NCBI RefSeq assembly: GCF_016907845.1 | Contig: NZ_JAFBCS010000001.1 | Location: 1,736,001 to 1,800,000, forward strand | Source: Arcanobacterium pluranimalium | Lineage (GTDB): Bacteria > Actinomycetota > Actinomycetes > Actinomycetales > Actinomycetaceae | Reading direction: 5' to 3' | Length of the DNA stretch: 64,000 bases | Part shown: one piece after another, positions 37,331 through 46,198 of the stretch | How the letters are laid out: each line of letters opens with the position of its first letter | Position numbering within the stretch: the first letter of the stretch is position 1 | Program-made: the position numbers and the translations under genes | The notes under the pieces: model-generated | What the model was told of the DNA's origin: nothing | Seen by the model: only the letters and a program-made list of their open reading frames with translations | Databases searched by the model: none

Positions 37331-37350
37331 CGTTATCTGGGCAGATAACG
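37331..37350. promoter_or_regulatory. Palindromic operator at the sugar operon start
   Basis: Perfect nine-base arms CGTTATCTG and CAGATAACG separated by GG. It sits just downstream of the -10 box and 25 bp before the first start codon, a standard position for a repressor (LacI, GntR or ROK type not decidable). Confidence 0.7.
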
Positions 37351-37374
37351 ACAAAGATGTCATTGGAGGACACA

Positions 37375-38940
37375 GTGAATTCGACTGCCGAGAATCCCAT
37401 CATTCTAGAGATGCGCGGCATCTCAAAAGAGTTTCCGGGGGTTCGTGCACTTGACCACGTAACGTTCCAAGTCACAAAGGGAAGTATCCACTCCCTGTGC
37501 GGCGAAAACGGTGCGGGAAAGTCAACGTTGATGAAAGTGCTCTCTGGTGTATGGCCCTACGGCACGTACTCCGGAGATATCGTCTACGAAGGCGAAGTGT
37601 GCCAGTTTAAGAACATCCGCGACTCAGAATCACGCGGAATCGTCATCATCCATCAAGAGCTCGCTCTCATCCCCGAGCTTTCCATTGCCGAAAATATTTT
37701 CCTCGGCTCGGAAATCAAAAACGGAATGAGCATCGACTGGGTGGAAACCCGTCGTCGCGCTCGTCTGCTTTTAGCCGAAGTTGGTCTCGACGACGATCCC
37801 GATACGCCAGTTAAAGAGCTTGGCGTTGGCAAGCAACAGCTTGTAGAAATCGCGAAAGCGCTATCGAAGAACGTCAAACTTCTCATTCTCGATGAGCCCA
37901 CCTCAGCGCTCAATGAAGAAGAATCCGCCCACCTCCTTGATCTTATGATTAAGCAGCGCGAGCGCGGCGTCTCCCAGATCATGATTTCCCACAAACTCAA
38001 TGAGATTGCCGCTGTTTCGGACCACATCACAGTCATCCGTGACGGCAAAACTATTGAGACGATGTCCATCGAAGACGGCGACGTAGACGAAGACCGCATT
38101 ATCCGCTCGATGGTTGGACGTCCGCTAGACAACCGCTTCCCTGACCGCGAACCAAAGATTGGCGACGTCGTCTTTGAAGTGCGCAATTGGAACGTACGCC
38201 ACCCTGTCAACACCGAACGCTACATCTGCAAGAACGAGTCCTTCCACGTTCGCGCTGGTGAAGTTGTGGGACTCGCAGGTCTCATGGGAGCTGGCCGTAC
38301 CGAATTGGCACGCTCCATCTTCGGACGTTCCTACGGAATTTTCGAAAGTGGCCAAGTATTTATCGATGGCAAGGAAGTGACAATCAAATCGGTGCCGCAG
38401 GCAATCGCGGCTGGTCTGGCGTATTTGCCCGAAGACCGTAAAGTACAAGGTCTTAACTTGCTAGACGATATTAAAGGCCAAACGGTATCTGCCAAGTACA
38501 AGAAAGCCACCCATGGCGGGATGTCGATTGACTGGCAGCACGTTCGCCAAATCACCGAAGAATATCGCCGCGATCTGCGCATCAAGACGCCGTCAATCGA
38601 TACCGGAGTTTCCACACTTTCGGGTGGAAATATGCAAAAAGTGGTGCTCGGAAAATGGATGTACACCGACCCACGCGTCCTGATCTTGGACGAACCAACT
38701 CGTGGTATCGACGTCGGGGCAAAATTCGAAATCTACACGCTCATCGCCAAACTCGCGCAAGCAGGTATGGCCGTGATCGTGATTTCCTCTGAGCTCCCTG
38801 AACTTCTCGGTATCACCGACCGCGTCTACACCATATTTGAAGGCTCCATCACCGGCTCGGTTCCAACCAGCGAGGCCGATCAAGAAACCTTGATGCGCCT
38901 CATGAACCCCACGTCGTCTAAATCCAATCCAAGAAAGTAG
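37375..38940 (+). CDS. Multiple-monosaccharide ABC transporter ATPase (MmsA/XylG type)
   Basis: Double-domain ATPase energising uptake of a pentose or hexose. 521 residues from GTG 37375, which follows GGAGG at five bases; the ATG at 37357 lacks a site. Domain 1: [54 protein letters not shown]. Domain 2: [16 protein letters not shown] (degenerate Walker A, as in the family), [39 protein letters not shown]. Part of ATPase-permease-binding protein operon. Confidence 0.9.
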   Translation: MNSTAENPIILEMRGISKEFPGVRALDHVTFQVTKGSIHSLCGENGAGKSTLMKVLSGVWPYGTYSGDIVYEGEVCQFKNIRDSESRGIVIIHQELALIPELSIAENIFLGSEIKNGMSIDWVETRRRARLLLAEVGLDDDPDTPVKELGVGKQQLVEIAKALSKNVKLLILDEPTSALNEEESAHLLDLMIKQRERGVSQIMISHKLNEIAAVSDHITVIRDGKTIETMSIEDGDVDEDRIIRSMVGRPLDNRFPDREPKIGDVVFEVRNWNVRHPVNTERYICKNESFHVRAGEVVGLAGLMGAGRTELARSIFGRSYGIFESGQVFIDGKEVTIKSVPQAIAAGLAYLPEDRKVQGLNLLDDIKGQTVSAKYKKATHGGMSIDWQHVRQITEEYRRDLRIKTPSIDTGVSTLSGGNMQKVVLGKWMYTDPRVLILDEPTRGIDVGAKFEIYTLIAKLAQAGMAVIVISSELPELLGITDRVYTIFEGSITGSVPTSEADQETLMRLMNPTSSKSNPRK

Positions 38941-38949
38941 TTACCAAAG

Positions 38950-40212
38950 ATGATGAGTTCAATTAAACAATTGCTGGGTGGTAATCTACGCCAGCTAACC
39001 ATGGTTATGGTTCTTGTTCTGGAAATTCTTTTCTTCAATTGGCAAACGGGCGGCACTGTAATCTCTGCTCAGAACTTGCAGAACGTTATCTCCGGAAACG
39101 CTTACGTGCTGATCTTGGCTATGGGCATGGTACTCGTTATTATCGCTGGACACATCGATCTTTCGGTCGGTTCCGTCGCCGCCGTCGTGGGCATCGTGCT
39201 TGCAATCACGACGACGGTCAATGGCATGCCGTGGTACGTCGGCTTGCTTATTGCCATCGGTTGCGGTGTTCTCGCTGGTATCTGGAATGGTTTCTGGGTG
39301 TCGATGATCGGCGTGCCAGCCTTCGTGGTAACGCTTGCCGGCATGCTCTTCTTCCGCGGTTTGAACCAGTGGATTGGAAAATCCACCTCAATTCCAGTAC
39401 CAGAACAAATCAAGTTCCTCGGTTCTGGCTACATGAACTGGCTTCCGCCTCTGAGCTTTGGCAACTGGATCGTCAATACGGAAACAATCATTCTCGCAAT
39501 TGTTGCAACGGTGGTAACCACACTGCTCAAACTTCGCCGTCGCGTGCGCCTAACTAAGGCTGGCGCCGAAGTTAATCCGTCGTGGGTGTTTATTGCACAG
39601 CTAGTATTCATCGCAGTGGCTATCCTCAGCCTCGGTTGGGTATTTGCAACCGGACGTCCAGGAACATCTTTCCCTGTTTCCGGCCTGATTGTGGTAGCTC
39701 TCTTCTTGATCTACAACTTCCTGGCTCGCAATACTCCGCTCGGACGCGGCGTCTACGCCGTCGGTGGAAACCGTACGGCAGCAGCACTGACCGGAATTTC
39801 CGTGCGTCGGATCAACTTCTTCGTTATGTTCAACTCTGCAGTTCTAGCAGCAATTGCAGCAGTCGTCTTCGTCGGACGCTCCAACGCTTCTACCCCATTC
39901 GACGGGCAGAACTGGGAACTCGATGCCATTGCTTCCGTGTTCATTGGCGGAGCCTCAGTTTGGGGTGGTATCGGTACACTTGGTGGCACGATGGTTGGCG
40001 CTATGGTGATGGCATTCTTGAACAACGGTCTCCAGCTGCTCGGCGCGGGAGCACACGTCACCTCGATGGTTAAGGGACTCGTGCTACTGGCAGCCGTTGC
40101 ATTCGACGTCATCTCAAAGATGCAAGGCCGGCCATCAATCATCGGCGCATTGACCAAGTCATTTAAGAAAGAAAAAGGCACACTTGAGCCGCCAAATCCA
40201 GCTCAGGCCTAG
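38950..40212 (+). CDS. Sugar ABC transporter permease (MmsB/XylH type)
   Basis: Membrane channel subunit; 420 residues with about ten hydrophobic segments. Diagnostic stretches: LAMGMVLVIIAGHIDLSVGS, VPAFVVTLAGMLFFRGL, GRGVYAVGGNRTAAALTGI, GGASVWGGIGTLGG. Starts nine bases after the ATPase stop; the ribosome-binding site is weak, suggesting coupling. A large inserted soluble-looking stretch (LLKLRRRVRLTKAG) is the usual XylH/MmsB cytoplasmic loop. Confidence 0.9.
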   Translation: MMSSIKQLLGGNLRQLTMVMVLVLEILFFNWQTGGTVISAQNLQNVISGNAYVLILAMGMVLVIIAGHIDLSVGSVAAVVGIVLAITTTVNGMPWYVGLLIAIGCGVLAGIWNGFWVSMIGVPAFVVTLAGMLFFRGLNQWIGKSTSIPVPEQIKFLGSGYMNWLPPLSFGNWIVNTETIILAIVATVVTTLLKLRRRVRLTKAGAEVNPSWVFIAQLVFIAVAILSLGWVFATGRPGTSFPVSGLIVVALFLIYNFLARNTPLGRGVYAVGGNRTAAALTGISVRRINFFVMFNSAVLAAIAAVVFVGRSNASTPFDGQNWELDAIASVFIGGASVWGGIGTLGGTMVGAMVMAFLNNGLQLLGAGAHVTSMVKGLVLLAAVAFDVISKMQGRPSIIGALTKSFKKEKGTLEPPNPAQA

Positions 40213-40233
40213 CGCAAAAGCGCAAACCACAGA

Positions 40234-40265
40234 CTGCGGCTTCGGCCGTAGAGCGATGTCGCTCT
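40234..40265 (+). promoter_or_regulatory. Intercistronic hairpin pair before the binding-protein gene
   Basis: First hairpin: seven-pair stem 40234-40240 / 40245-40251 closed by a TTCG tetraloop in a C-G frame. Second: AGAGCG-ATGT-CGCTCT (40250-40265). They share the middle bases, so they may alternate. Such structures commonly protect or separate the mRNA for the more abundant binding protein. Confidence 0.6.
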
Positions 40266-40305
40266 AACCTGGGGCACCAGGACTAAACAACAAGTGAGGT
40301 AAAAA

Positions 40306-41421
40306 ATGCGAATGATCAAAAAGATCGCTGCAATTGGTGCAGTTGCAGCCCTATCATTATCAGCTTGCTCCGGCAACGCTGGTGACAAGTCCGATAGCAC
40401 GGCAGAGAAGTCTGGCGCAGCAGATATCGGCGTTTCCCTTCCACAGAAGACCTCAGAGAACTGGGTTGAAGCAGAAAACTACTTCAAGGAACTGTGTGAA
40501 GCATCGAATCTCAAGTGTGATGTACAGTTCGCCAACGACGGCGTTCCACAGCAGCAGCAGCAGCTCGATGCAATGATCACCAACGGCGTTAAGGTTCTCA
40601 TCATCGGCGCAGTTGACGGAACTTCCCTCGGTACTCAGCTCCAGAAAGCTGCAGATGCCAAGATTCCAGTGATCGCATACGATCGTCTTCTTCTTGAGAC
40701 CAAGAACATCGACTACTACGTTGCATACGACAACTTCGGTGTTGGTGTGAAGCAGGGCGAGGCACTGCTCAAGGGTCTTGAGGCTAAGAAGGCTGGCGGC
40801 CCATGGAACATCGAGCTTATCGCAGGTTCGAACGATGATTCGAACTCCGCAAAGTTCTTCGATGGCGCAATGTCCGTTCTCAAGCCACAGATCGAAGCTG
40901 GCAAGGTAAAAGTTGTATCGGGTCAGAACACGCAGGATAAGGCTGCAACCCAAGGTTGGAAGCCAGAGAATGCACAGAGCCGTATGGACGCAATCCTCAC
41001 CCAGCACTACCCAGGTTCAGCAGTTCCAGATGGTATCCTCTCCCCGAACGATACCCTCGCACGCGCTGCTCTTACTTCGGTACAGCAGGCAGGCAAGTCG
41101 CCACTTCCAGTTGTGACTGGCCAGGATTCCGAGCTTGAGTCGCTGAAGTGGATCATGGAAGGCAAGCAGTACTCCACGATCTCGAAGCCGACCAAGCCAC
41201 TCGTTGAGAACGTCATATCCCTTGCTAAGGAACTCATCTCAGGCAAGAAGGATCTCAAGGAACTCAACGGAATCAAGGTTGACGCCAAGCAGTACAACAA
41301 CAAGGTAAAGGATGTTCCGGCATTCCTCCTTGAGCCAAAGGTTGCAACCAAGGATAACGCTGCTGAGATTTACAAGGACGAGCCGAAGAAGCTAGAGGCC
41401 GTCAAGAGCGTAACAAAGTAA
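40306..41421 (+). CDS. Sugar-binding lipoprotein of the monosaccharide ABC importer (ChvE-like)
   Basis: Extracellular binding protein anchored by lipid: signal MRMIKKIAAIGAVAALSL with lipobox SAC. 371 residues, periplasmic-binding type 1 fold: DIGVSLPQKTSENWVEAEN, LIIGAVDGTSLGTQLQKA, IPVIAYDRLL, VAYDNFGVGVKQGEALL, VVTGQDSELESLKWIMEG. The pattern matches multiple sugar-binding (ChvE/xylose) proteins; the actual sugar is unknown. Codons are strongly restricted (AAG, TTC, CTC rather than rarer ones), as expected for high expression. AGTGAGG precedes the ATG. Followed by a terminator. Confidence 0.9.
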   Translation: MRMIKKIAAIGAVAALSLSACSGNAGDKSDSTAEKSGAADIGVSLPQKTSENWVEAENYFKELCEASNLKCDVQFANDGVPQQQQQLDAMITNGVKVLIIGAVDGTSLGTQLQKAADAKIPVIAYDRLLLETKNIDYYVAYDNFGVGVKQGEALLKGLEAKKAGGPWNIELIAGSNDDSNSAKFFDGAMSVLKPQIEAGKVKVVSGQNTQDKAATQGWKPENAQSRMDAILTQHYPGSAVPDGILSPNDTLARAALTSVQQAGKSPLPVVTGQDSELESLKWIMEGKQYSTISKPTKPLVENVISLAKELISGKKDLKELNGIKVDAKQYNNKVKDVPAFLLEPKVATKDNAAEIYKDEPKKLEAVKSVTK

Positions 41422-41442
41422 TCTCGTAGAGAGTACTTAATC

Positions 41443-41475
41443 GTGGGTCGCAGCTACCGCTGCGACCCGCTTTTT
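41443..41475 (+). terminator. Sugar operon Rho-independent terminator
   Basis: GGGTCGCAG / CTGCGACCC nine-bp stem with flanking GC pairs and TTTTT, 22 bp after the stop. Confidence 0.85.
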
Positions 41476-41595
41476 ATGCTTCTGGAGTGTGCGAACCGCG
41501 CTGGGCAAACTGTGCGGCACTACGGCGCTAGGTAAACAGTGCAACGTACCATTCAAGAACTTACGCAATACATGATGTGGGTTATAGGACAAAGC

Positions 41596-41630
41596 ACTGG
41601 GGTGGCAAGAACGATTCTTGCCACCCCAGT
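41596..41630 (-). terminator. 16-bp perfect hairpin at the end of the transketolase operon
   Basis: Stem 41596-41611 with 41615-41630 and a three-base loop, 29 bp after the VOC gene stop. No T-run; similar in design to 5493-5530, 47921-47956 and 58860-58895. Confidence 0.65.
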
Positions 41631-41658
41631 CATCTTTCATAGGAGATAAAAGAGAAGA

Positions 41659-42213
41659 TTACATATAGTAGGAGCCAAACTGAGCTTTCTTCATGACTCT
41701 ACCGACGATATTCGATGCACAACCAAGAATTAGTCGATTTGCATGATAATCGATCAATTCGATTAGGTTTCCATCAGGATCTTTCATAAAAGCCCAATGA
41801 GTACCGTTGTTGTACTGCACACCGGTAACGAATTCGACTCCCCTAGCTTCTAGTTTGCGCTTCCATGCCGGCACATTCGACACCGAAATAGCCGCGTGGG
41901 AGTAACCATTCTTCTGCCAGTTAGTCGCCTGGCCTGGAATCTTAGGCGTAAACTCGAAGATTTCAAGCATCGCATTACTCTTCGTACCCAGGAATCCAAG
42001 TCGAATCGAAAGCCCAGTTTCACCGTACAAACTTGCTAATTTATCAGCAGTTTCACCCTCAATATGAAGCTCATTGACTAAGTGGAAACCAAACATTTCG
42101 TTGTACCACTTAACAGCCGCCTCAAAATCAGAAACGGTGACGCCTACGTGGTTCAGCCCATGATTGCGACCGCGCGTCAAGAATAACTTGACTGACTTTA
42201 ATACGTTATTCAT
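41659..42213 (-). CDS. VOC (glyoxalase/dioxygenase superfamily) metalloenzyme
   Basis: 184 residues, one full vicinal-oxygen-chelate domain. The four expected metal ligands are seen in two beta-alpha-beta halves: His in GLNHVGVTV, Glu in AMLEIFEF, His in YSHAAISV and Glu in GNLIELIDY. The N-terminal basic lead and C-terminal ~30 residues (GRVMKKAQF) are extra. It is the last gene of a six-gene operon; its ATG overlaps the preceding stop (ATGA). Reaction unknown: VOC enzymes do isomerisation, epimerisation, ring opening or glutathione addition. Confidence 0.75.
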   Translation of the reverse strand: MNNVLKSVKLFLTRGRNHGLNHVGVTVSDFEAAVKWYNEMFGFHLVNELHIEGETADKLASLYGETGLSIRLGFLGTKSNAMLEIFEFTPKIPGQATNWQKNGYSHAAISVSNVPAWKRKLEARGVEFVTGVQYNNGTHWAFMKDPDGNLIELIDYHANRLILGCASNIVGRVMKKAQFGSYYM

Positions 42214-43028
42214 TTGGCGTAACCTCCAACAGTTTGCATTAGTTCACCGAGCTCAGCACCATACTCAGGCGCTCCTTGCATAACGATCTTCTGTGACACA
42301 GTTGCCTCGATCATATCGTCAACATCAAGGAGAATTCCCAGCGCGCTACGTGTGGAATCAAATGCCATTGCGAAGAACGGCTTGGAGCGAGTATACGATC
42401 CACGCACCGCCTTTGAACGGCCACCTTTCACACGCACATACGCATCAAGATCCTCGCGTCCCATCACCGTGAGTTGATATACGCGGTCTGGCTGGCGATT
42501 TGCCCAATCTCTGAACAAGGGATGCTTAGCCTTATTCAATTGAGAAATACCACTCGTGAGGAGGTAGAACATGCACTTGACTAGGAGTGCCTGCTCATCA
42601 GGATCCTCAGGTGGCTCAGTTGCTCCAAGCAACTTCGACATTCTCAACAGTGAACGGATAGTCGCAACGAGCAAGCCGAGATTTGACAATGCCCCTTTCA
42701 TCTTTGGAAGCTTCGTCCCACCAGTGAAGAACGTATTGAGATCTTCTCGAGAGGCAAACTCAAGTTCGACATTCGGAGCCACGTGCTCACCGAGCTGAAC
42801 AGTGACCTCGCCGTCTTCCACAATAAGGTGCGTTGCAATCTTTCCCGGTTTACCGTCGTCGGCATTCTCCCCCGTCAGCGCCGAAATTTGCACTACGCCA
42901 TTCTTTCCACGAAATGCTTTCTGCAGCGCCGGCGTCTGGGCAATAATCGGCTTAAGTACGGGAACGACTGCATTAAGGAATACGATGCTCTGATACCGGA
43001 CGTCGTCCGCAGTCTTTTCCTCAGCCAT
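42210..43028 (-). CDS. Tandem SCP2-like protein B
   Basis: I do not recognise a named protein. The 272 residues read as two sterol-carrier-protein-2-like repeats: first around HLIVEDGEVTVQLGEHVAPNVELEF and LNTFFTGGTKLPKMKG, second around RVYQLTVMGREDLDAYVRVK, RSKAVRGSYTRSKPFFAMAF and SQKIVMQGAPEYGAEL. The pattern (anionic strand, Gly turn, hydrophobic strand, then Lys-Gly before a helix) matches SCP2 modules that bind lipids or flat hydrophobic ligands; no catalytic residues can be pointed to. It shares this two-module design with protein A at the other end of the same operon. No signal peptide, so cytoplasmic. Confidence 0.5.
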   Translation of the reverse strand: MAEEKTADDVRYQSIVFLNAVVPVLKPIIAQTPALQKAFRGKNGVVQISALTGENADDGKPGKIATHLIVEDGEVTVQLGEHVAPNVELEFASREDLNTFFTGGTKLPKMKGALSNLGLLVATIRSLLRMSKLLGATEPPEDPDEQALLVKCMFYLLTSGISQLNKAKHPLFRDWANRQPDRVYQLTVMGREDLDAYVRVKGGRSKAVRGSYTRSKPFFAMAFDSTRSALGILLDVDDMIEATVSQKIVMQGAPEYGAELGELMQTVGGYAK

Positions 43029-43030
43029 GA

Positions 43031-44041
43031 TCAGACCTCATCATCCCAATCGTCGTCTTCCTCGATTTCAATGCGCATCAGCTCGCGAGCGGTTTCGAGA
43101 ATGCCGTTTTCGTCGTAGCCATAGTGTGCAAAGAGATCTTCTGGCTGGCCGATCATTGACCACTTGTCTGGGATACCGAGCTTGCGGAAAGCGAAGCCCT
43201 TTCCAGTACGAGCAGCGATATCGGCCACCGCTGAACCCAATCCGTGTGCGATATTGGCATCTTCAACGGTGATGACGCGGCGGGTTTCTGCCACTGCAGC
43301 CTTGATCGTTTCCTCGTCGAGCGGCTTAATCGAGTACAGGTCAATAACTCGTACCGAAAGTCCGTCCTCAGAGCGCAGCCGCTCCGCAGCTTGAAGTGCG
43401 CGCCAGACCGGCGCACCCGAAGCCATAATGGTGATATCCGAACCATCCATGAGCGTATGCGATCCACCAATTCGGAAATCCGGAATTGGCTCATTGTAAA
43501 CTTTCTGATCAAAGCCTCGGTTCACACGCACATAAGCTGGGCCAACATGCTCAAATACCGCTTCTACCGCCTGTGCAGTAGCCATACCGTCGGCCGGGCA
43601 CAGCGTCACAAGATTCGAAATTGAACGCAAAATGCCGAAGTCTTCCGGGCTCTGATGCGTCGACCCTGCCTGCCCAAAGGACAGTCCAGAGTGCGTAGCA
43701 ATCACTTTGACGTTCGCGTTGCCGTAGCAAATATCCGTGCGCAACTGTTCGAGAGCTCGGAGCGTTGCAAAGGAAGCGAAAGTCGATACGAATGGCACGT
43801 ATCCGCATTTCGCCATACCTGCTGCCATGCCGAACATGTTCTGCTCCGCAATTCCTACGTTGAAGAATCGCTCAGGAAAAGCGTCTGCCAGCAACCCGAT
43901 CTTTGTGGACTTCGCAAGATCACCTGAAAAGCCAACGATCTCTGGATGCTCTTTTGCGAGTTCAACGAGGGTGCGCCCATAAACTTCGGCAGTAGCCATC
44001 TCGGCACCGTCGAGCATTGTGTAGGTAAGTCCTCCAGCCAT
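43031..44041 (-). CDS. Transketolase C-terminal subunit (split transketolase)
   Basis: Second half of a two-subunit transketolase: pyrimidine-binding domain plus C-terminal domain. 336 residues. FNVGIAEQNMFGMAAGMA carries the Glu that activates the TPP aminopyrimidine; FASFATLRALEQLRTDI and HSGLSFGQAGSTHQSPED follow; C-terminal domain VRVIDLYSIKPLDEETI. The very acidic last ten residues (EIEEDDDWDDEV) are unusual. Starts one base after the N-subunit stop, so the two are co-translated to make one enzyme. It transfers two-carbon ketol units; the acceptor or donor here is not known. Confidence 0.88.
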   Translation of the reverse strand: MAGGLTYTMLDGAEMATAEVYGRTLVELAKEHPEIVGFSGDLAKSTKIGLLADAFPERFFNVGIAEQNMFGMAAGMAKCGYVPFVSTFASFATLRALEQLRTDICYGNANVKVIATHSGLSFGQAGSTHQSPEDFGILRSISNLVTLCPADGMATAQAVEAVFEHVGPAYVRVNRGFDQKVYNEPIPDFRIGGSHTLMDGSDITIMASGAPVWRALQAAERLRSEDGLSVRVIDLYSIKPLDEETIKAAVAETRRVITVEDANIAHGLGSAVADIAARTGKGFAFRKLGIPDKWSMIGQPEDLFAHYGYDENGILETARELMRIEIEEDDDWDDEV

Positions 44042-44042
44042 C

Positions 44043-44906
44043 TCACTTCTCCTTAATCTTTGCTACGCGCTTTGCATGGTATTCTTCGAGTGCCTTATGC
44101 CCTTCAACAGCCTGATCGCCACCAAACGAGCCATAATGCCACTTGTAGTCACCAGCAATAGAGTCAATGCCTTCACCCTTAATAGTGTTGGCAATAACCA
44201 TCACTGGCTTATCTTTGATCTCATGCGCGGCTCGGAATGTTTCGACCAATTCAGGAATATTGTGGCCATCGATATCGAATACTTCCCAGCCAAATGCTCT
44301 CCATTTATCCGCGAACGGTTCGAGAGCCATAACGTCTTCAGTCATGCCGTCAATCATCGCTTTGTTTCGATCGACGATGCCGATAAGTCCACCGAGTTTG
44401 AAGTGCGACGCCGACATCGCCGCCTCCCATACGGAGCCCTCGTTACACTCGCCGTCACCTAAAAGACAGTAGGTATTAAAGTTTCGACCAGATAGCCGCG
44501 ATGCAGCCGCCATTCCGACGGCGATCGACAAACCGTGTCCTAAGGAGCCAGTTGCAATTTCGACACCAGGCACTTTCGATCCGTCGGGGTGCATACCAAG
44601 CGGTGATCCAGTGTGATTGAAATTTTTAAGCCATTCTTTTGGAAAGCAGCCCAAATCAGCCAAAACTGGCGCGTATCCAACACCGATATGCCCTTTTGAA
44701 AGGACGAAACGGTCACGATCTGGATCGTCGAGTTTCGAGGGATCGAAGTTCATCACTTCGTGGTACAAAACGGTGAGAATATCGACGGCAGATAGCGAAC
44801 CACCAATATGCCCTCCTCCTGCCCAAACGACTGTATCAAGTGTCAATGAGCGTAAGTCATGAGCCTTGTCTTCAAGGCGTCGCCATGTTTTTGCATCGAT
44901 TGCCAT
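44043..44906 (-). CDS. Transketolase N-terminal subunit (split transketolase)
   Basis: TPP-diphosphate-binding half of the two-subunit transketolase. 287 residues. GGGHIGGSLSAVDILTVLYH; RDRFVLSKGHIGVGYAPVLA; TGSLGHGLSIAVGMA; Mg/TPP motif GDGECNEGSVWEAAMSA ending at IGIVDRNK. ATG overlaps the aminotransferase stop by one base. Split transketolases are typical of dedicated sugar or sulfo-sugar pathways and of some archaeal/actinobacterial secondary routes rather than of the pentose-phosphate cycle, so this is probably not the housekeeping enzyme (inference). Confidence 0.88.
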   Translation of the reverse strand: MAIDAKTWRRLEDKAHDLRSLTLDTVVWAGGGHIGGSLSAVDILTVLYHEVMNFDPSKLDDPDRDRFVLSKGHIGVGYAPVLADLGCFPKEWLKNFNHTGSPLGMHPDGSKVPGVEIATGSLGHGLSIAVGMAAASRLSGRNFNTYCLLGDGECNEGSVWEAAMSASHFKLGGLIGIVDRNKAMIDGMTEDVMALEPFADKWRAFGWEVFDIDGHNIPELVETFRAAHEIKDKPVMVIANTIKGEGIDSIAGDYKWHYGSFGGDQAVEGHKALEEYHAKRVAKIKEK

Positions 44907-46189
44907 TACATAACCTTTCCAAGAAGTTGCTTCACATTCTTACTGACGACGCGGTAGGCTTCGTCTGCGACGTCGAGAGTATGCTGAATGTCCTCATCTG
45001 TTAGCGAAGCGTTAATGAACAAGTTGTGATGACTGGAGAAGAATACTCCACGCCGCACGCACTCGCCCACAAACGCTTGGTGAATAAAGTTATTAGGATC
45101 AGCTTCACCCCGGTAACCGGCGGTACGCATAAACCACATGGACGGTTCCCCAGAGATGACTAAATCAAATCCGTTTGCTGATGCCACATCGCTCAAACCA
45201 GCAGTGAGTTTCTTGCCTTTCTCGGTGCAGACCTTTGCAACGTCTATCTCACGCATCTTGTTAATACATGCGATTGCGGCTGCCATTGGCGCAGCGGAAA
45301 GCCAGTATGATCCGGTATAGAACACGGAAGAAACCGCGTCCATGTACTCTTTCTTTCCAACCAGTGCCGAGATGTTGTAACCGTTTGCAAGAGCCTTACA
45401 GTAGCAGGCCAGATCTGCTTCGAATCCGTAATGAACATCTGATCCGCGCACGTCAAGACGGAAACCACACCGAACGTCGTCGATAATCAGAAGGATTCCT
45501 TCCTTGGTGCACAGATCGCGAACTTTGGTCCAATATCCATCTGGAGCGAGACGGTTGTCTTCAACAATTGGATGGTGGTACGGAGTCGCGATGATCGCAG
45601 CAATCTGACCACGATTTGCAAAGACTGCCTTCTTCAATGCAGAGAAGTCACCAAATGGCGTATAGATATTATTCGACACGTCTGCCTGGGTGATACCAGG
45701 GTGATCCGCATGCTGCGTCCACGGCGCAACACCGTGATAACCGCCGTAATGCATCAAGATTTTGTCGCGATTCGTTGCAGCTTTCGCCGTCATCACCGCC
45801 AAACTGGTGACGTCGCCACCGTTCTTTGCGAAAAATGCCCAGTCTGCACTCGAGATTGTGTCGGTGAGAAGTTCTGCTAGTTCTACCATACGTTCCGTTG
45901 GCAAAATCGTGCAGTCACCTTTTTTATATTGCTCGGCGGCAGCCGCATTGACCTCCGGATCGTTGTATCCGAGGATATTGGGGCCATAAGCGCACATGTA
46001 GTCGATGAATCGGTTTCCATCCAGATCCCAGAAGTACGAGCCTTTGGCGCGTTCGAGATAGAGCGGATAGTTACTCACCGGCATAAAGCAACCTTCAGCT
46101 GGTCCTAAATGCCCATATACACCGCCTGGGATAACTTTTGTTGCGCGTAAGAAAAGTTCTGAACTCTTTGGGTATGTGTAAGTTTCCAT
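44906..46189 (-). CDS. Class III aminotransferase, glutamate-1-semialdehyde aminomutase-like
   Basis: PLP enzyme moving an amino group to or from an aldehyde or ketone. 427 residues. SSELFLRATKVIPGGVYG and FIDYMCAYGPNILGYNDPEV match the GSA-aminomutase-like subgroup. The Asp that holds the pyridinium is in LLIIDDVRCGF; the Schiff-base Lys is in CYCKALANGYNISALVG. True HemL would have PSKYGGLPVG-type and no such operon; together with transketolase genes this points to amination or deamination of a sugar-derived carbonyl compound (inference). Nine bases separate it from the SCP2-like A stop. Confidence 0.85.
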   Translation of the reverse strand: METYTYPKSSELFLRATKVIPGGVYGHLGPAEGCFMPVSNYPLYLERAKGSYFWDLDGNRFIDYMCAYGPNILGYNDPEVNAAAAEQYKKGDCTILPTERMVELAELLTDTISSADWAFFAKNGGDVTSLAVMTAKAATNRDKILMHYGGYHGVAPWTQHADHPGITQADVSNNIYTPFGDFSALKKAVFANRGQIAAIIATPYHHPIVEDNRLAPDGYWTKVRDLCTKEGILLIIDDVRCGFRLDVRGSDVHYGFEADLACYCKALANGYNISALVGKKEYMDAVSSVFYTGSYWLSAAPMAAAIACINKMREIDVAKVCTEKGKKLTAGLSDVASANGFDLVISGEPSMWFMRTAGYRGEADPNNFIHQAFVGECVRRGVFFSSHHNLFINASLTDEDIQHTLDVADEAYRVVSKNVKQLLGKVM

Positions 46190-46198
46190 TGTTTCTTC

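Larger units (their letters stand above)
36884..37374. other. ald-to-sugar-transporter spacer, AT-rich
   Basis: 491 bp: the ald terminator, then an AT-rich stretch (37080-37290) with several TTGTTGC/GCAACAA words in both orientations (near 37152, 37209, 37237), then the promoter-operator of the sugar transporter. No gene seen. The AT-rich words could bind a regulator. Confidence 0.5.

Noticed and set aside
44906-46189. HemL (housekeeping glutamate-1-semialdehyde aminomutase)
   Set aside because: Context of split transketolase and SCP2 genes and divergent active-site surroundings point to a paralogue with another substrate.
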